From contig JAMXBB010000011.1 in assembly GCA_024138015.1 (NCBI GenBank), positions 31,078,047 through 31,142,046 of the forward strand: a stretch of 64,000 nt of DNA, in the 5' to 3' direction. Source of the DNA: Lumnitzera littorea. Lineage: Eukaryota; Streptophyta; Magnoliopsida; Myrtales; Combretaceae. Position 1 is the first letter of the stretch; each line of letters starts with the position of its first letter. Shown one piece after another: positions 1 to 12,837 of this stretch. The position numbers and the translations under genes were made by a program. The notes beneath the pieces are model-generated. The model did not search any database. It saw nothing but the letters and a program-made list of their open reading frames with translations, and was not told the origin of the DNA.

Positions 1-1246
1 ATTAAAATCATAAGGGAAACTCCTCATAAGTCACAACCACAAGGATTTCCAAATAATCACAAATCTTTTGTAGAATAAACTAACAAATAAGAAGTAAAAG
101 CAAAGAATAAACAAGTGTTTTGTTGATAGACAAGTCGATTTAGGGCCTTAAGTTAGTATATGAAGTAAAACTCAAGGAAACAAGTTTAGAAGTGGACCTT
201 AGGAGCTCCAAAACCAACCGAACAGATCTGGAAGTAAGGGAAAATAATGGATAAAATCTTGATTTATTAAGTTTTAAGCCTAAACATACAAGTCCAATAG
301 AAATAATAAGCCATATAAAGCTTAAATAGGCTAAAAGACCTAAAATGGGCCCATAACCCCTAAACGAGCCTAAGAAAAAAGTAGAACTAGAAGCCAAAGC
401 ATAATGAAAAGATTTAAAAGAACCCACAAAGAACTTCCTAAGCCCATGAAGACGTTTAGTAAGCCCATCTTAAGAATCGAACTCAATCGTGACATAAAAG
501 TCCGCTTAAAGACTCATAGTGTAAAACTTAGACTTAAGACAAAGAATGAACATAGATTCAAGGAATTGGTCACACATGCGGTTGCATTATTTATCATAAT
601 ATATTTTTATATGAGTTAATATTCTTGCGCTTTTGTGAATATACTAATGTTTTATGAACGACAAAACTGGATAAATAAGTGAGTAGTTTACAGTGAATTA
701 TGATTGATTTGTTACTTAATGTTGCTTCTAATATGTATAATTTTATTGAAATTTAGATTTTCTTCATTTATTTTTTCTCAAATTTTTTTTAATTTACTTT
801 TAACAAATATAACCTAATCTTGGAAGTTCTTGAAAGCAACAAGAAAATTTCATGACATTCATGATTCCTTGAGCTAGGCAGAAATCTTCTTTCACAAAGG
901 GTCTAGTAACCAATGAGAAAATTTGACAACTAATCTATTATATCGTGGCTTGCATACGAATTGGGCCATTTTGGACTCGTTTTTGTTTGTGAAGGAGCTG
1001 ATAGGGAATAAAAGAGCAGAAGCTATCAAATGGACTTATTTAAGAGGCGCATGACTTAGATTTATTTAAGTGTTTCTCATTAACACAGGCGTAATCAAAT
1101 ATGCAAACTAATATATACTAAAAAAAGGAAACAATTGTTGAATTTTCTCAAATAATAAACAAATGGAATAAAAAAAAACAAGTTTGAAAAAACTATCCAC
1201 AATTGCATTAAATAAGAAGAAAAATAATAGGATGTATAAAATGCAT
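1..1246. other. intergenic, downstream of peroxidase
   Basis: AT-rich sequence with no reading frame that looks like a conserved protein on either strand. Short open frames at 140-427 and 404-619 have no domain character and a composition expected of AT-rich DNA. Wording such as repeated 'aagccca' blocks near 400-480 recalls the LTR-like DNA near 34900-35100, so an old LTR remnant is possible but not shown. The end of this stretch holds the 3' flank of the peroxidase gene. Confidence 0.5.
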
Positions 1247-2511
1247 TCATGATGAATTGATGGCACTGCATATCTTCCTTATTTCGCCATTGGAACCTGT
1301 TAATGGCTCAATGTCCCCCATTCTAATCATCGCAGCAGCAAAATCGGAGTTGAATTTTGCTGGAGTCTTACTGTATTCAGAGACAATGCTATCTGTTGAA
1401 CCACCACTAAAAAGGACTTGATCGGATGCCAAGAGACCTTTCTTTTGGATGAGATTCTTGAAGTAGTTATTATCAAAAGAATTAGGAGTAACTAAGTCAA
1501 GCGGTGACAATTTTGAGTCTCCATCTTTAGTGGTTGGGCACTGGCGTCTACGAGTGCTGGCGAATCCCGCATCAATGTCACTGCTGTTGCTGTATATTCT
1601 ATCGCGGAAAGCGGCGCATTGAGCTTGTCCTATTGTATGCGCACCTGAAAGTGCAACCATGTCTCTAGCGCTTAGGCCTTTTGCAGCAAAGCGCGATATC
1701 AGTGTATCGAGACTATCTGTGAATAATGGAAGGTCGCTCAACGCCAAGCTTGGATTAGCAGTGGCGGAATCTCTTCGTCCAAGTTTCACAGTCCATGATG
1801 GACCTCCAACCTGTTTCATAGAGAGATAAGATAGGATTCGTTAGCTTATTACTGCTAAGGAAAATTGACGACTTTTAAGTTGATTATTAGTGTTATTGAC
1901 CTCGTGAATTGCTATCCATATCTACATATATATGCATGTACTTACGTATTCCGATGCGTCTCTTGCTGCAACAGCTACAATATCTGCACAAGACACAATC
2001 CCAGGACAGATATTCTCGACTTGTGACTTGGCTGCATCGATCACTTCATATCCTCTCACAGAGTTATTGTTGGGCAAGGCTGTTCTTTCCGTACCAGCAG
2101 GGCTATCTTTTAGCAAGATTGACGCATCACATCCCTGGAAAAAAAAATATATATATATATATATATTGCGCTTAAAATATATCTACTATAATAGTTACTT
2201 AAAAATAATGCCGAAAATGGAGAATAAAAAGTTCTTCCAGATGCATTTATACATATGAAAAAGACGATATGTACCTGTACAAAGCAGTCATGGAAATGAA
2301 GACGGATAAGAGATGCAGCCATTCTTCGTTCCTTGGCAATGGCAGATCTAATGGAGGTTCTAATGGCACTAGGCGCATCTGGGCAAGTCTTGTCGTAAAA
2401 TGTTGAAGAAAGTTGCGCATTGCATGGCTCATGCAGAAATAGAAGCGTCATCAACACTAGTAAAATGGTAATGCCAAGTCCATGTCTTCTACTTATATCT
2501 CTTATGGCCAT
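1247..2511 (-). CDS. class III secretory peroxidase, three exons
   Basis: Heme peroxidase (EC 1.11.1.7) of the plant secretory pathway; the family oxidises phenolics with H2O2 in the apoplast or vacuole (lignin, suberin, defence). Exons on the minus strand are 2511-2275, 2134-1946 and 1810-1247, joined by GT-AG introns in phase 0, giving 329 residues, the usual family length. Residues 1-32 form a signal peptide with likely cleavage before QLSST. Distal Arg70 and His74 lie in RLHFHDCF; GCDASILL follows; proximal His200 lies in LSGAHTIGQAQC. Eight cysteines of the mature chain fit the four conserved disulfides. GRRDS, SCADI and TPNSFDNNYF are also family signatures. The common third intron, after the proximal His region, is absent. 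No stop or frameshift is seen, so the gene looks functional. Overall wording resembles the lignin-forming anionic/PER4-like group, but the exact member cannot be assigned. The start was chosen because it gives the signal peptide. Confidence 0.93.
1811..1945 (-). other. peroxidase intron 2
   Basis: On the minus strand the donor is GTAAGT directly after the codons for ASEY, and the acceptor is ...AAACAG directly before GTTGGAGG. The intron is 135 bp, phase 0, at the conserved position after the AARD motif of class III peroxidases. Confidence 0.85.
2135..2274 (-). other. peroxidase intron 1
   Basis: Donor GTACAT directly after the HDCFVQ codons and acceptor ...TTTCCAG directly before GGATGTGATGCG (GCDA). 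It is 140 bp, phase 0, at the position conserved through the family. It holds a short (TA)n run near 2148-2166. Confidence 0.88.
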
Positions 2512-2660
2512 GACGCGATCCTAAACAATATTCACTAACTACTTACTGAACGGTTCGATAATATGATACTACTTTAGGAGAGTATGAGAGATAATATTAT
2601 TGAGAGAACTCGCAATCGGGGAAGGATATGTCGATGGAGAGATCTATGTGCTCATGGTGT

Positions 2661-2667
2661 ATTTATA
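2661..2667 (-). promoter_or_regulatory. TATA box of the peroxidase gene
   Basis: The minus strand reads GCATATAAATAC here, a good TATA element about 150 bp upstream of the peroxidase ATG. This leaves room for a 5' leader of roughly 110-125 bases. Assignment rests on position and motif only. Confidence 0.5.
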
Positions 2668-2879
2668 TGCATATATTAATGTTACCCAGCTTCTTCTGGT
2701 CGTGTTTTTCGGCACGACGGAACGCGCAAGCATTTTACCATATCAAAGCCCACCATGCAAGCTGCTGCTCTTCAACGTATGCGCGGACACAGGGACTTGT
2801 TCTAATTACAAAAGAAATTCTCTTACGCTATAATAATATGACTTTTGATGAGTTGGTCAAAAGTGGCATGCACATATAA

Positions 2880-3590
2880 TTCATACAGAAGCATTAATTA
2901 GCTAGAAAAGCGTTGCAATGCATGCTTAAGCACCAGGTCAACTCTTAAATAAATATTATAAAACTATTGATGGAAATAATGGTTTTCTCATGCACGGGAT
3001 TTTGCTTATGGAAACGTATTAAGTACGCATAGGGAACTATAAATACAAATGAAAATTTGATACGGATAATAATGAAAGTAATCATTATATTTTATATATC
3101 ATATATATCAACATTTTATTATAATATATACTTTATATTTATATAATACATATCGTGTAATATCAATAACTACGGTTATATTATTATTGGGTTTAGAAGT
3201 TGGAATTTTAGCATGTAGATCTTTCTTTCTCTTTAATTGAAATAAGGAAAAAGATATAATCATCCACTAGTTAACACTTCATACTGGCTAGAGCATGTTT
3301 TAAATATTGAGATTAAATTTCATAGATTTTTCATCAAATTAAACAAAATATTAAATTGGTTCACAAAATTAAATATTCTAATCCATATATAGTTATATGG
3401 GTTTAGTACATCACATGTGGGTGTTCTATATTTCCTGCTTCACATGATATGAATGGATAAGAATTGGTATATGTATAGGAAGAATGCTCTATTCATAGAT
3501 ATCCCAATATATTAATTTAAAATCAAGGGTAATTCAAAATTTTAGCTTAAGATTTTTCTCTATAAATACAAGGCTTTACCTTCCCATTCT
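2880..3590. other. AT-rich intergenic DNA
   Basis: No credible coding frame. Several TA-rich runs around 3090-3180. I see nothing further that can be named. Confidence 0.4.
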
Positions 3591-3725
3591 TTCTATAGAC
3601 ATAGAAAAAGCATATCCTATTCTTCCTATACTCTCTCTTACTCTTGCTTAGGTGTTGTTAACTCTACTACATCTATTGGCACTTTCTCTTTCTCTCTCTC
3701 TAATTGGGAATCGAGCTACCAATTA
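3565..3725 (+). repeat. possible degenerate copia-type LTR 3' part
   Basis: A TATAAATA box at 3561-3568 is followed by pyrimidine-rich leader-like DNA (CTCTCTCTTACTC, CTCTTTCTCTCTCTC), then CTAATTGGGAATCGAGC at about 3698-3714. That resembles the common junction of an LTR end with a tRNA-iMet primer-binding site (TGGTATCAGAGC) with several changes. No partner LTR or start was found, so this may equally be an old promoter and leader. Confidence 0.25.
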
Positions 3726-3855
3726 AAGGTTAATCTCATTCATTTTATTTTAATATTAGCAAATGCAGTACATGTGATGTGTGTGCAAAGTTAATAAAAT
3801 CTAATTTGCACAACACTAATTGCATAATAATTATATAGTTAATTATATGCAAGAA

Positions 3856-3918
3856 TTAGAAAAGGTTTATACAAATTTTATAATGTTCAACAATTGTAAG
3901 TAGAGATATAAAAAAGAA
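3856..3918 (+). repeat. 63-bp direct repeat, copy 1
   Basis: Identical base for base to 7203-7265, same orientation, 3347 bp apart. Sequences beyond both edges do not match. It has no coding sense. Confidence 0.9.
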
Positions 3919-6900
3919 ATTATTATATCACTAAATCCTCTTTATTTTGTTGGAATGAATCGTTTTTCTATAATGTCTCCATTTGACTTTGTATGCTTAC
4001 AGATTGTCTTTAAGCATATAAAATAACCAAAACTATAGAGTGTAAGATAATTTTTTGTTAGAAAACATTTAAATATTAAATTTATTGTTATTGTTGTTGT
4101 CGTTTTCTTTTTAATTAATATGATATCATTGCAAGCTAGCCATTTCATGTTAACAGTGAATGTGATTACCTTTTTCCCTTTTCGAAACCTGGCACAAGCG
4201 AGAACATATTAGGCTATATCTTAGGAAAGATATAATTTAATTGTCCACGTTTGATTCTTTATGCCCTCTTTCCTGTATATCTTGGGAAAATATTAAGCTA
4301 TATCATGGGAAAATATTAGGCGATACATTTGGAAAAGATTCGTGTATGTGATTGTTGCGTCATGCTCGGAGACATTTGCCGTCAACGACAACAAACGGAA
4401 GAAATCTTTGTTTGGGAAACATATGTGACGTGGCATGATATGAGTGGCTGGTACAACCAAGAGAAAGCAAACATGGGACAGCAGATTTTCATCCAAATAT
4501 ATGAAAGAATTTTATGGCTACCTCACGTGTTTTATTTTGAGGTCTTTTGGCTCTAATGTTGTTATAGAATTTTGAACAGCAAAATAGAGGCATGCTAGTG
4601 GAGAATTTTTTATGTTCAAAGAAGTACTGGCTAGTTGTTGAATGTCGAATTTAAAAACCACCAGAAGGCACAATTTTCATTAGTTCTGAGGAAGTATATT
4701 CAAAAGCTAAAAGGCCATAGGATCTAAAACCAAAAATTTATCTCTCACATTTGCATCCTTCAATATTTTTCCTCTCAATTTGCCTTAATTTACCAATTAG
4801 TGATTAAGATTGTTTAGATTTTTAAAATACCCTATAATGTAATCATATTATTAATTACAAATAACAGGTTTTTAAGGAAGTAAATAAAAAAAAAATTAAG
4901 AGAAAGTAAATTGAGATTATCCATTTCCCTATATCTCTCTCAAGTTGTTAATTGTCCCATCCTAAAAACTATTCTTTTCAAATAAACATCTAAGATATTT
5001 GAGATTATATGTAGTAAAAATATGAAGGCTCTGTGAGGTGGAAGTATGTGTAGCTTTAAGTCTTGAGAAAGGACTTTGATTATTGGCAATGAAAAATGGA
5101 GAATCTATCACTAGCTAATGTTATTGAAATAATGGAAATTTGTAACAAGATGCAAATTCATTGAGAATATGGATATTGTCACCATTGTGGAGAAGACATT
5201 GCATTCTCTAACGCTAATGTTAAATCATGTTGTATGCTCAATCGAAGAGTCAAAATACATAAAATCAACTCTCTTCCGATGAATCATAGGGCTTTTTCAC
5301 TCGTCTATGAACATAAGATGAAGGAATTCGATAATAGAGGATTAATAAAATATAAAATCCTAATTAGCTAATTAAATGCCAACATGCATAAAAAAAATTA
5401 TATATTATTGATTAAATGTAAAATAGAAGCAACAAGATTAAAATAAATTGATATAGTAAAACATTAAGATCAAACAAATAAAATTAGAATCCACTCTATA
5501 TAAAATTAATCGCACCAAAATAACACATCTCAATGTATTACTGGTTTCCAACGATATCTAGGTTAATAACCATTGATGGAAAAATAATTAAGTAGTAAAG
5601 CAATAACTAAACTTTTAATTGGATATGTAATTTAGTGACCTAAAACATTAGGTGTAAAATTACATAAAAGTATACAATTAAAGTAGTGTTTTTGATATTA
5701 TTCCTTTATAAATTCTAAAATTTAGAAGTGGAACCATTATACCTAGAAAATTCATGTCAATCCTAAAGTAAAATAAAGAAGACTCATTAATTAAAAGGAG
5801 GATAGAATTGTAAAGTCATAAATTGAATTGAGGGTATAACGGGAATTGTAAAGGTTTAGGGTTATAAGTTTTGACCTAGCCTTAAAAGTTCTTTATTATT
5901 TACCATAGTTACATACCTGTAGCAGAAAGAAAGAGCTAATCTCCAATCGGTTGAGCAACCTTAAGCAATTCCCTAAGGTAAGATATGTTATTCTCTATTT
6001 TCTCTATGATTTCGATGTTGGGGTGAGAAAGGTAATGTGTTTGGAATGTGAAATCATGGTGCATTGTCAAATGTGGTTGGAGAGCAAGGGCTTCATTGTA
6101 GGAGAAGTATTAAAAGGTAAAAGTGAGCATTATAATCAAGGAATTTCGCTTCTTAATGAATCCTAATCAAATTATTGCGTAAGATTGACCATTTGGTAGT
6201 TATGGAGTTGCAATAATCAAGGATTTTGCAAGATCTCATGAAAAGCCCAAGTAAATATAAAAGAATTCATGTTTGATTGATTAACAATTGTTGCAAAGTG
6301 AAAGGAACAAATTTTATGATAATATGAGTCATGATTTTAATTGGAATATGGAGTTTGAAGAGTTATGGAATGAAATGAGAAGGGTTTTTACAAAATAGAT
6401 AGAACACAGTTAAAAACATGGCCATGGTTCTAACTATAGACCACTTTTAGTTTAGAATATTGCTTTGGTCATGATTTTGAGGAGTTGAGAGAGGTCGAGG
6501 GGCATGATCCTAGTGATCATTGGAGTTGAAGTCTGGAGAGGACTATAGTCTAAGATTATAGGCATGATCCTGTCCATGGTCATCATAAGTAAAGTCTAAT
6601 AAGGAACATGGCTAAGGACAACGACTGTAATCCTAGGCATGTACCCTAAGCATGTTTTTCCTTTGAAGTTTACACTCTAATATTACTTGTAATCGACTTA
6701 ATAACCTAAGATTACCTAGTTTAAGGGTTTGAGAAAGGATTGTGTAGACTCTAAGTTTAGTGTTCATTTATTGCTATAGGATCCCTTACTCTTGATAGCT
6801 CTATTAAGTTTGAATTAAGTAATAAAGGTATGTAACACGTCTTTTGGGTATGATTGCTAGAATGATTATTTGAAATTAGACTAATTATATTGGACCATTA

Positions 6901-7202
6901 ATTATGGTGTAATGCTTATGAATGGCTTAGCCAATCCTTAGGGGCACCTTAATGATTGATGGCTAGCGATGTCCCTAATAGAGGTACTCGTTGAAATGAT
7001 CTGAGATAGGTTAGGAATCTTAAGGCTAGAGGTGGTAGTTCCTAGATACGATGTTGAGTATATTATTTATATATATTGTTGTTACTTTATAGATAAGGTC
7101 ACAAGTACCCTTAAGTGCTACGTTAAGGGCTAAGATTAAAGATAATAATTTGTTGTGTGTTTATTGTCATTGCATATTCTATATGTGTTATTTCATTGCT
7201 TG
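3919..7202. other. non-coding DNA bracketed by the 63-bp repeats
   Basis: No intact gene. The part 5870-7130 has the flavour of LTR sequence: a leader-like start near 5900, then blocks of alternating 'catgatc/ggtcatgat' words at 6400-6620 of the kind also present in the solo LTRs near 18120 and 49790. I could not define ends, a partner LTR or target duplication. The open frame 5951-6166 shows no family resemblance. Confidence 0.35.
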
Positions 7203-7265
7203 TTAGAAAAGGTTTATACAAATTTTATAATGTTCAACAATTGTAAGTAGAGATATAAAAAAGAA
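7203..7265 (+). repeat. 63-bp direct repeat, copy 2
   Basis: Identical to 3856-3918. See the matching entry; flanks are unrelated. Confidence 0.9.
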
Positions 7266-7317
7266 GCTAGTGTTGGATAATTTGGAGTCTTAATCTTCTA
7301 TTTAGATTCAATTATTG

Positions 7318-7321
<4 letters not shown>

Positions 7322-7359
<38 letters not shown>
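7322..7359. repeat. (AT)19 microsatellite
   Basis: Uninterrupted alternating AT dinucleotides. Likely length-variable between individuals. Confidence 0.95.
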
Positions 7360-7361
<2 letters not shown>

Positions 7362-8045
7362 AAAACTTAGAGTTGATTCTAGATCTATTCTTTTAGGAGT
7401 TGTAATGACTCAGTTAAGATGTTCACTTTTATTTTCCAGATTAATATTATTTATGGAGAATACAATTTCATTGATGAATTGGAGATTTTAGTTGTATTTT
7501 TGTAGCTTGATGTGTTAATAGAGGATTAAGAACACGTGGTGGTCTATAACATCCTTAGTCTAAGGCATTATAGGAACTTACTTTGTGACTTTTAAAACCC
7601 ATCTTGAAACCTATCTGACTATAGATGATCTTAAAGATATAAAATACACAAATCATGGTACTTATTTCTAACTTATGCTTTTATCTATTTTGATAACATC
7701 CTCATTTTTTACCAAAAGGAAATACTATAGCTTTTTTTTAAACCAAAAAAAAAAAAAGCAAAAGGAGGGAGATTTCGATTTCTTTTTTACTTTGTTAAAC
7801 TACCCCAAAAAATATTTGGAAAACCTTTTAAAATATATGCTATTATAATCTAACTTAAAAATTTCAAGTGTAAAGTAATAACTTTCTCAAACTTTTTTTT
7901 TTCTTTTTGCACTTAAATTATATTTATTGCCTTATTTTCATTTCTATTGAATAACATTTATTAAAGTCAAGTAATAATGACAAAATTTTTATGGATTTAT
8001 ATTATTTTTAAAAATATGTTAATTTTCAATTTCTGCTTTCAATTA
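7360..8045. other. AT-rich intergenic DNA
   Basis: Contains poly-A and poly-T runs near 7737-7760 and 7890-7910 and no coding frame. It ends at the AATTA that serves as the left target-site copy of element A. Confidence 0.5.
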
Positions 8046-8628
8046 TGTTAATAGGAGACTTTAGATATGAGTCCCTTAGGCTCATGCCAAAGCTTAGAAG
8101 CCCTAAGCTAACTTATTTAAGCGTATAACCAAAGTGATCCTTCTTATATCGACCTTTCAAATTCCATGTCCAACATATATGAAGTATTAACAAGCATTGC
8201 TCAACACCAAACTACGCTTAGGGTAGGAACAATTCGAAGATGCCTAATGGATAAAGTACTTTTACTTAGTCAATCGTACATCTCTTAAATTCTTAGAACA
8301 CAACTACCTCCACAACACCTACTTCCTATACTTAGTGGATGCCTCAACATGGGTATGTGCTTCCTGTTCATCAGCTCTTCCTTATAAATAGAGGAATTCT
8401 ACCAATGGTAACATACCTTCATCCACACTTTGACCCCTAAAACTCTAGCTCATCAGCACTCTTGCTCTCTCACTCTTACTTCCTCAAACACAATTCAACT
8501 TAAGTGTTAGAATGGCTATGTCGAACAATACCCTAGCACCCTTCACTACATTCTGTTTTGCAAGCCTATGCTTGTGCATTCTAAGGCTTAATCCTCTATA
8601 CTTTATCGGTAGATATCTATAGATGTTA
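8046..8628 (+). repeat. element A 5' LTR
   Basis: Begins TGTTAATAGG and ends GATGTTA. It aligns along its length with 29364-29837 plus 56558-56711, with a TATAAATA box at about 8383-8390. The 3' copy carries roughly 40 extra bp that look like a local tandem duplication of the 'cttgtttaggcccatagt' block. Confidence 0.8.
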
Positions 8629-8629
8629 T

Positions 8630-8646
8630 TTGGTAACATCTATGGG
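8630..8646 (+). other. element A primer-binding site
   Basis: TTGGTAACATCTATGGG immediately follows the LTR. The form matches the Tat/Athila type (TTGGCGCC...TCTGTGGG) with C-to-T/A changes. The tRNA it would pair with is not certain. Confidence 0.5.
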
Positions 8647-8813
8647 AAACCAACCTCATTATGCTTAGTTATTCTTACTTAATCCTTCTAAATACACCTC
8701 ATTTGATTTAATATGTCTGGAGTTGGCAACTTGAGCCAAAACCTCAACAGGAGAAGTGGAAATCATTCCTGATAGCCGCAACAATTAAGGTAAGATGACT
8801 ATCAATTGGAAGA

Positions 8814-11800
8814 TTATATGCCTCGAAAGAGGGCTTACCATAGCATAGGTGAGTCTCCTAAAGGAAAACTACTAAGGAAAGGATAAGTATAGGTTTTTGT
8901 GAGGGTTTTAGCAAATCTATAAGACGTTTGTAAATGTAAAACACCCCTCAAGTGTAACATAGCTTACAACTTGCTGGATGTGATGCGCCAGTCCAAGTTA
9001 TGGGATTGCTCACCACAATCATTGATAAATGGATTGACAAGAGCTTGAAAATTAAGGTTCTTAACCTTACAACTGTCACGAACTGAGGACGGCTTAGTCG
9101 TAGCAGACGCCGTATATTATACGAAGAACCCTTGATTGGTTACCCTTTTAATCATGAACTCTTCACACAATATATAAGGTTCTACAACTACTAGTTTCCC
9201 AAGAACATACAGATTCACATGATATCATCACACAAATATATTTATATAAAATTTGAACTACAAAGCTTACAATACACAGTAATTGAGTATATCTAAGTCC
9301 ATAATACTAGTAAAACAAAAGTACATGAGTAAGAATCTACATAAACTGTTCTCTCTTAATACACAAGACAGCTCGCTCTTGCCCAAGTACCCAAGCTAAC
9401 CTGTAGCATCCCTCGACCTATCTCTATGAACAAGTTATCCTGCAGCAAAAGTCTAAGGAGGTGTAAACCTAAGTTTAGTGAGCAAAACCTTTAGCCATAC
9501 TACAGGCAAGTTATAAATATATTATATTCACGCATATGAATGAATGATCAAATAGAGCGCCAAACAATACGTATAGTTAACTAGTTCATATATGTAACTC
9601 AAATTTAACGCCCTCTGAAGTTAGGGTTAGAGTATACACAACATCAATCAGATCTAAGTATTATACTAGAACTTACTTTACTATGAAACTCCATGTTCCA
9701 TACTTAAATCAAATAAGTCTTTTATTTTCCTAAAAACCAAGTTCTAGTATAATCCTGAGTGGGCCCCCATACTCACCTCTAAACGGAGGCATTTAGACTT
9801 AACCTTTAGCTAAGCGGTTGGTGCCTCTAATGCCTAGTGTTCCTACGAGCTAAGGTAAGATCATTTTGTACGAATTCACTATACAAAACTAATAAATTAA
9901 TAATAATAACCCCCGGATGGCCTCTCTTTACCTCCATATGATGTGGTGGCCGGAATTGTGTCTATGCGATGCATGTTCCAGTTTCTTTTTTATAAGCCGA
10001 GTATAATTAAGTTCAAATTATGCTGTGACCATCCAATAGTACACACAATCATTTTCTATACTACCATGCAACAAACAAAGCATTATCTGTACTTAAGGTA
10101 AGTTCACAACTCAACACACAATGACATACACAAGCGTTTCTCGAACCCCACACAGTAGTCAATTAACAATAATATTTAAGTCTAATATCTACAATCACAA
10201 ATAAGCATGGAATCATAGGGTAAATACTCACTCGGCCATAACGACTCGCTTTAGTCATAGTAATCAATTGGGAGATCCTTGCTCACCTCGGGATCACTTG
10301 ATCATTATGATATAATAATGCTAGTAAGTAATTGAATTAACTAATAATTCTAAATATCTATTTACCTAATTCTACTTAAATTACTATTAACTTTTATTCG
10401 GTTAGACTTTATTATTAATCATATATAACTTTTTCGTTCTATTTCTAATATTTATAAATTTATAGTCGTTTTTCATCATTTTCTGATACATATTCATACA
10501 GTGATGTCTGTTTTGGACATTAAGACCTATGTTTTACAATATAGATTAAATTTATAGAAATTTTAACTATGGAAACTTAATTATTCGTATTGTTTATATT
10601 TATATCCTTTGTTTATACTTAATGATTTAGTTAACCCTTAAATTCTTATACTTAGAGAATTTTACTTTGCTGTTACTAATTTATGTACTTAATTAAGTGT
10701 AATTCAATTTAGGAAGTGTATTAGGGTTTACTAATTTATATATCTAATTATTATGCACTCTTCTTATTTCTTATTTTATAAACCTATGCTTATGTCATCG
10801 CTTATATCATGACTTATGTCATCTTTTAATTACATTATTGCTTACCTCATCATTTAATTATATATGCCTCACCTTATGCTTATGTCATACCTAAATTTCT
10901 TATGTACACTTTACTTAAACTACTATATACTTATATCCTTACTATACTTAATATATATACTAGTATACTTATACATATACTCATATACCTATACGGTCAT
11001 ATATGTATTTTTGTACAAATTTCGTATACCAAATTTTCCTCTTAAAAAAACCTTCTTAATTTCATTCTTTAGTGTTTTTAAGTATGTATTTAGTATGGTA
11101 TAGGTATGTATAGTTAGGATTTGTCTTAGTTTAGGTTATGTACATAATAAATACTTATGTACAAAGATCTCCATACTTGTATTCTTCTAGTATATCCTTA
11201 TGTACATATACTTAAGGGCATATACACATGTATTTCTTGCCTTTTCATCATGATTCCTATCCTTCTACACTTAAAGGTGGAAACTTTATGCCTTCTTCTA
11301 CATGATCATACATAACATATATCTACTTATCTAATCTACCTCATCACCTAACTAATAAGTAATATAAAGCAATATATAATAACATGATCATATACCTTAA
11401 TTTATGTTTGAATTATGGAGACAAAGTGGAAAATTTTGAAAGTGAAAGGGGAAGGGGATGTCATGGTAATGGAGGTGGGGTTTTGCTTTGTTTCTTTTTG
11501 TTTTGTTTTGCTTTTGGAATGAAGAAGATGGTGGGGTCTAGAAGAAAAGAAGTGGACGACAATTAAGGAGGAGAAAAAAAAAAAGAAATCATGAGATAGA
11601 TTAGATATTTTCTTATGCATTAGTGTCTTTTGTTGACTTTTCTAATTATTGACTTTAGTCAACATGTGTTGACTTGGTCAACTTTCTAGAAGCATATGCC
11701 ATTTGTACACATAATGTAGTAATTAAGGAAAATAAAGGGAAAATTTAAGGAAATGAGGCATTTGGTGAATTGATTAGTAAAAATAGATGATAAGGTCTTA

Positions 11801-12837
11801 CTTTAGGTATTTAGTATAACTAGTATGAAAAGCACTAATTAGAGTGTTAAGGTTTACTACATTTAACCTAAACTTCAACTATACCCCTAACTCTATATAA
11901 TACTATCTTAATCATATACTTAGAGGATAAATGTAATCTATAATTCATTATCTTAGTTTTTAAAGGATTACTTAAGGATTCTAAATATATATGCATGATT
12001 GAAAGTCATCTCTAATCTTTCACTAATGATTTGGCAAAATATGAAGGTTATATTATCAATTAGGGTTTTAGGGTATATTATGATGAATTAATGCTCGTAT
12101 GTCTTTAAGGTTATCATTTTAGGGTTTTTATCACTTTTTAATGAAATCTTTAGTATTTACATACATTTAGGGTAGAAGAGTTTCATACGTGATTAATTAG
12201 TTTTTTTAGGGTTTTCTTTTTCATTAGCCTTGTCAACTCCTAGATTATCTAACATACTTAAGTCTACTTCAAAAGCTAGATCGAAAATTTTAGGGGTTTA
12301 CAAGGAGAAGCAAACTTAAAGGAAATTCATTAGCAAAATTTAGAAAAAGTTTAATTATAACAACTTTCTAAATAAGGTATTTATACCCATTGTGTTAGGG
12401 TTATAATATCATGACCAAATTACTAAAAAGGGCAAGAAAATTATAAAGGTACAAGTGCAAATGTAGAAAGACAATTATGTAATCCTTCTAAGAAGAGAAT
12501 TTCCTGTTGTCAAAAAATACTTGTAGGAAGTAAGATACATGTCATCATAGGAGAGGCTGGGGTACATTCCATTAACAGATTCTACTACTTAAAGATTTAG
12601 TAAGCACTGGTTAGATATTTGTGTAGCTCGATAAGGGGGGAGCTGGTGATGAGAGGTGATCCTTAAAATAAGTTAAAAGGGTTAACTCTTGAATTAGCTC
12701 AATAGATCTTGCGAGTCAATTGGATCCTTTAAGTTGACATGGACAAAACTAGCTGGTAGCTAAGGATCCAATATGCTAAGTTGTTTAGGCCTTTAGTTTT
12801 TTCTTGTGTGAGGGGCCTAGGTACTACATTCCCATCA
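8814..12837 (-). repeat. element B 3' LTR, split by insertion I
   Basis: 8814-9076 and 12300-12837 together align with 25854-26729. The join falls at '...CTTACAAC / AGGAGAAGC', which reads continuously in the other LTR near 26120-26140. Confidence 0.8.
9077..12299 (+). mobile_element. insertion I: long solo-LTR-like element
   Basis: Interrupts B's 3' LTR. Starts TGTCACGAACTG and ends GGGGTTTACA, an inverted-terminal pattern common in long LTRs of Ty3/gypsy plant elements (Tekay/Del or similar). It is about 3.2 kb, with no gag-pol and no internal LTR pair, which fits a solo LTR. Flanking bases ACAAC and AGGAG are not a clean duplication. The open frames inside (10864-11103, 11384-11620) are AT-rich and not protein-like. 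Confidence 0.6.

Noticed and set aside
140..619. Overlapping open frames on both strands at the left edge
   Set aside because: No domain, signal or conserved motif; such lengths are expected by chance.
1909..2432. Open frames antisense to, or in other frames of, the peroxidase gene
   Set aside because: They are shadows of the peroxidase exons and introns; the spliced frame explains the sequence.
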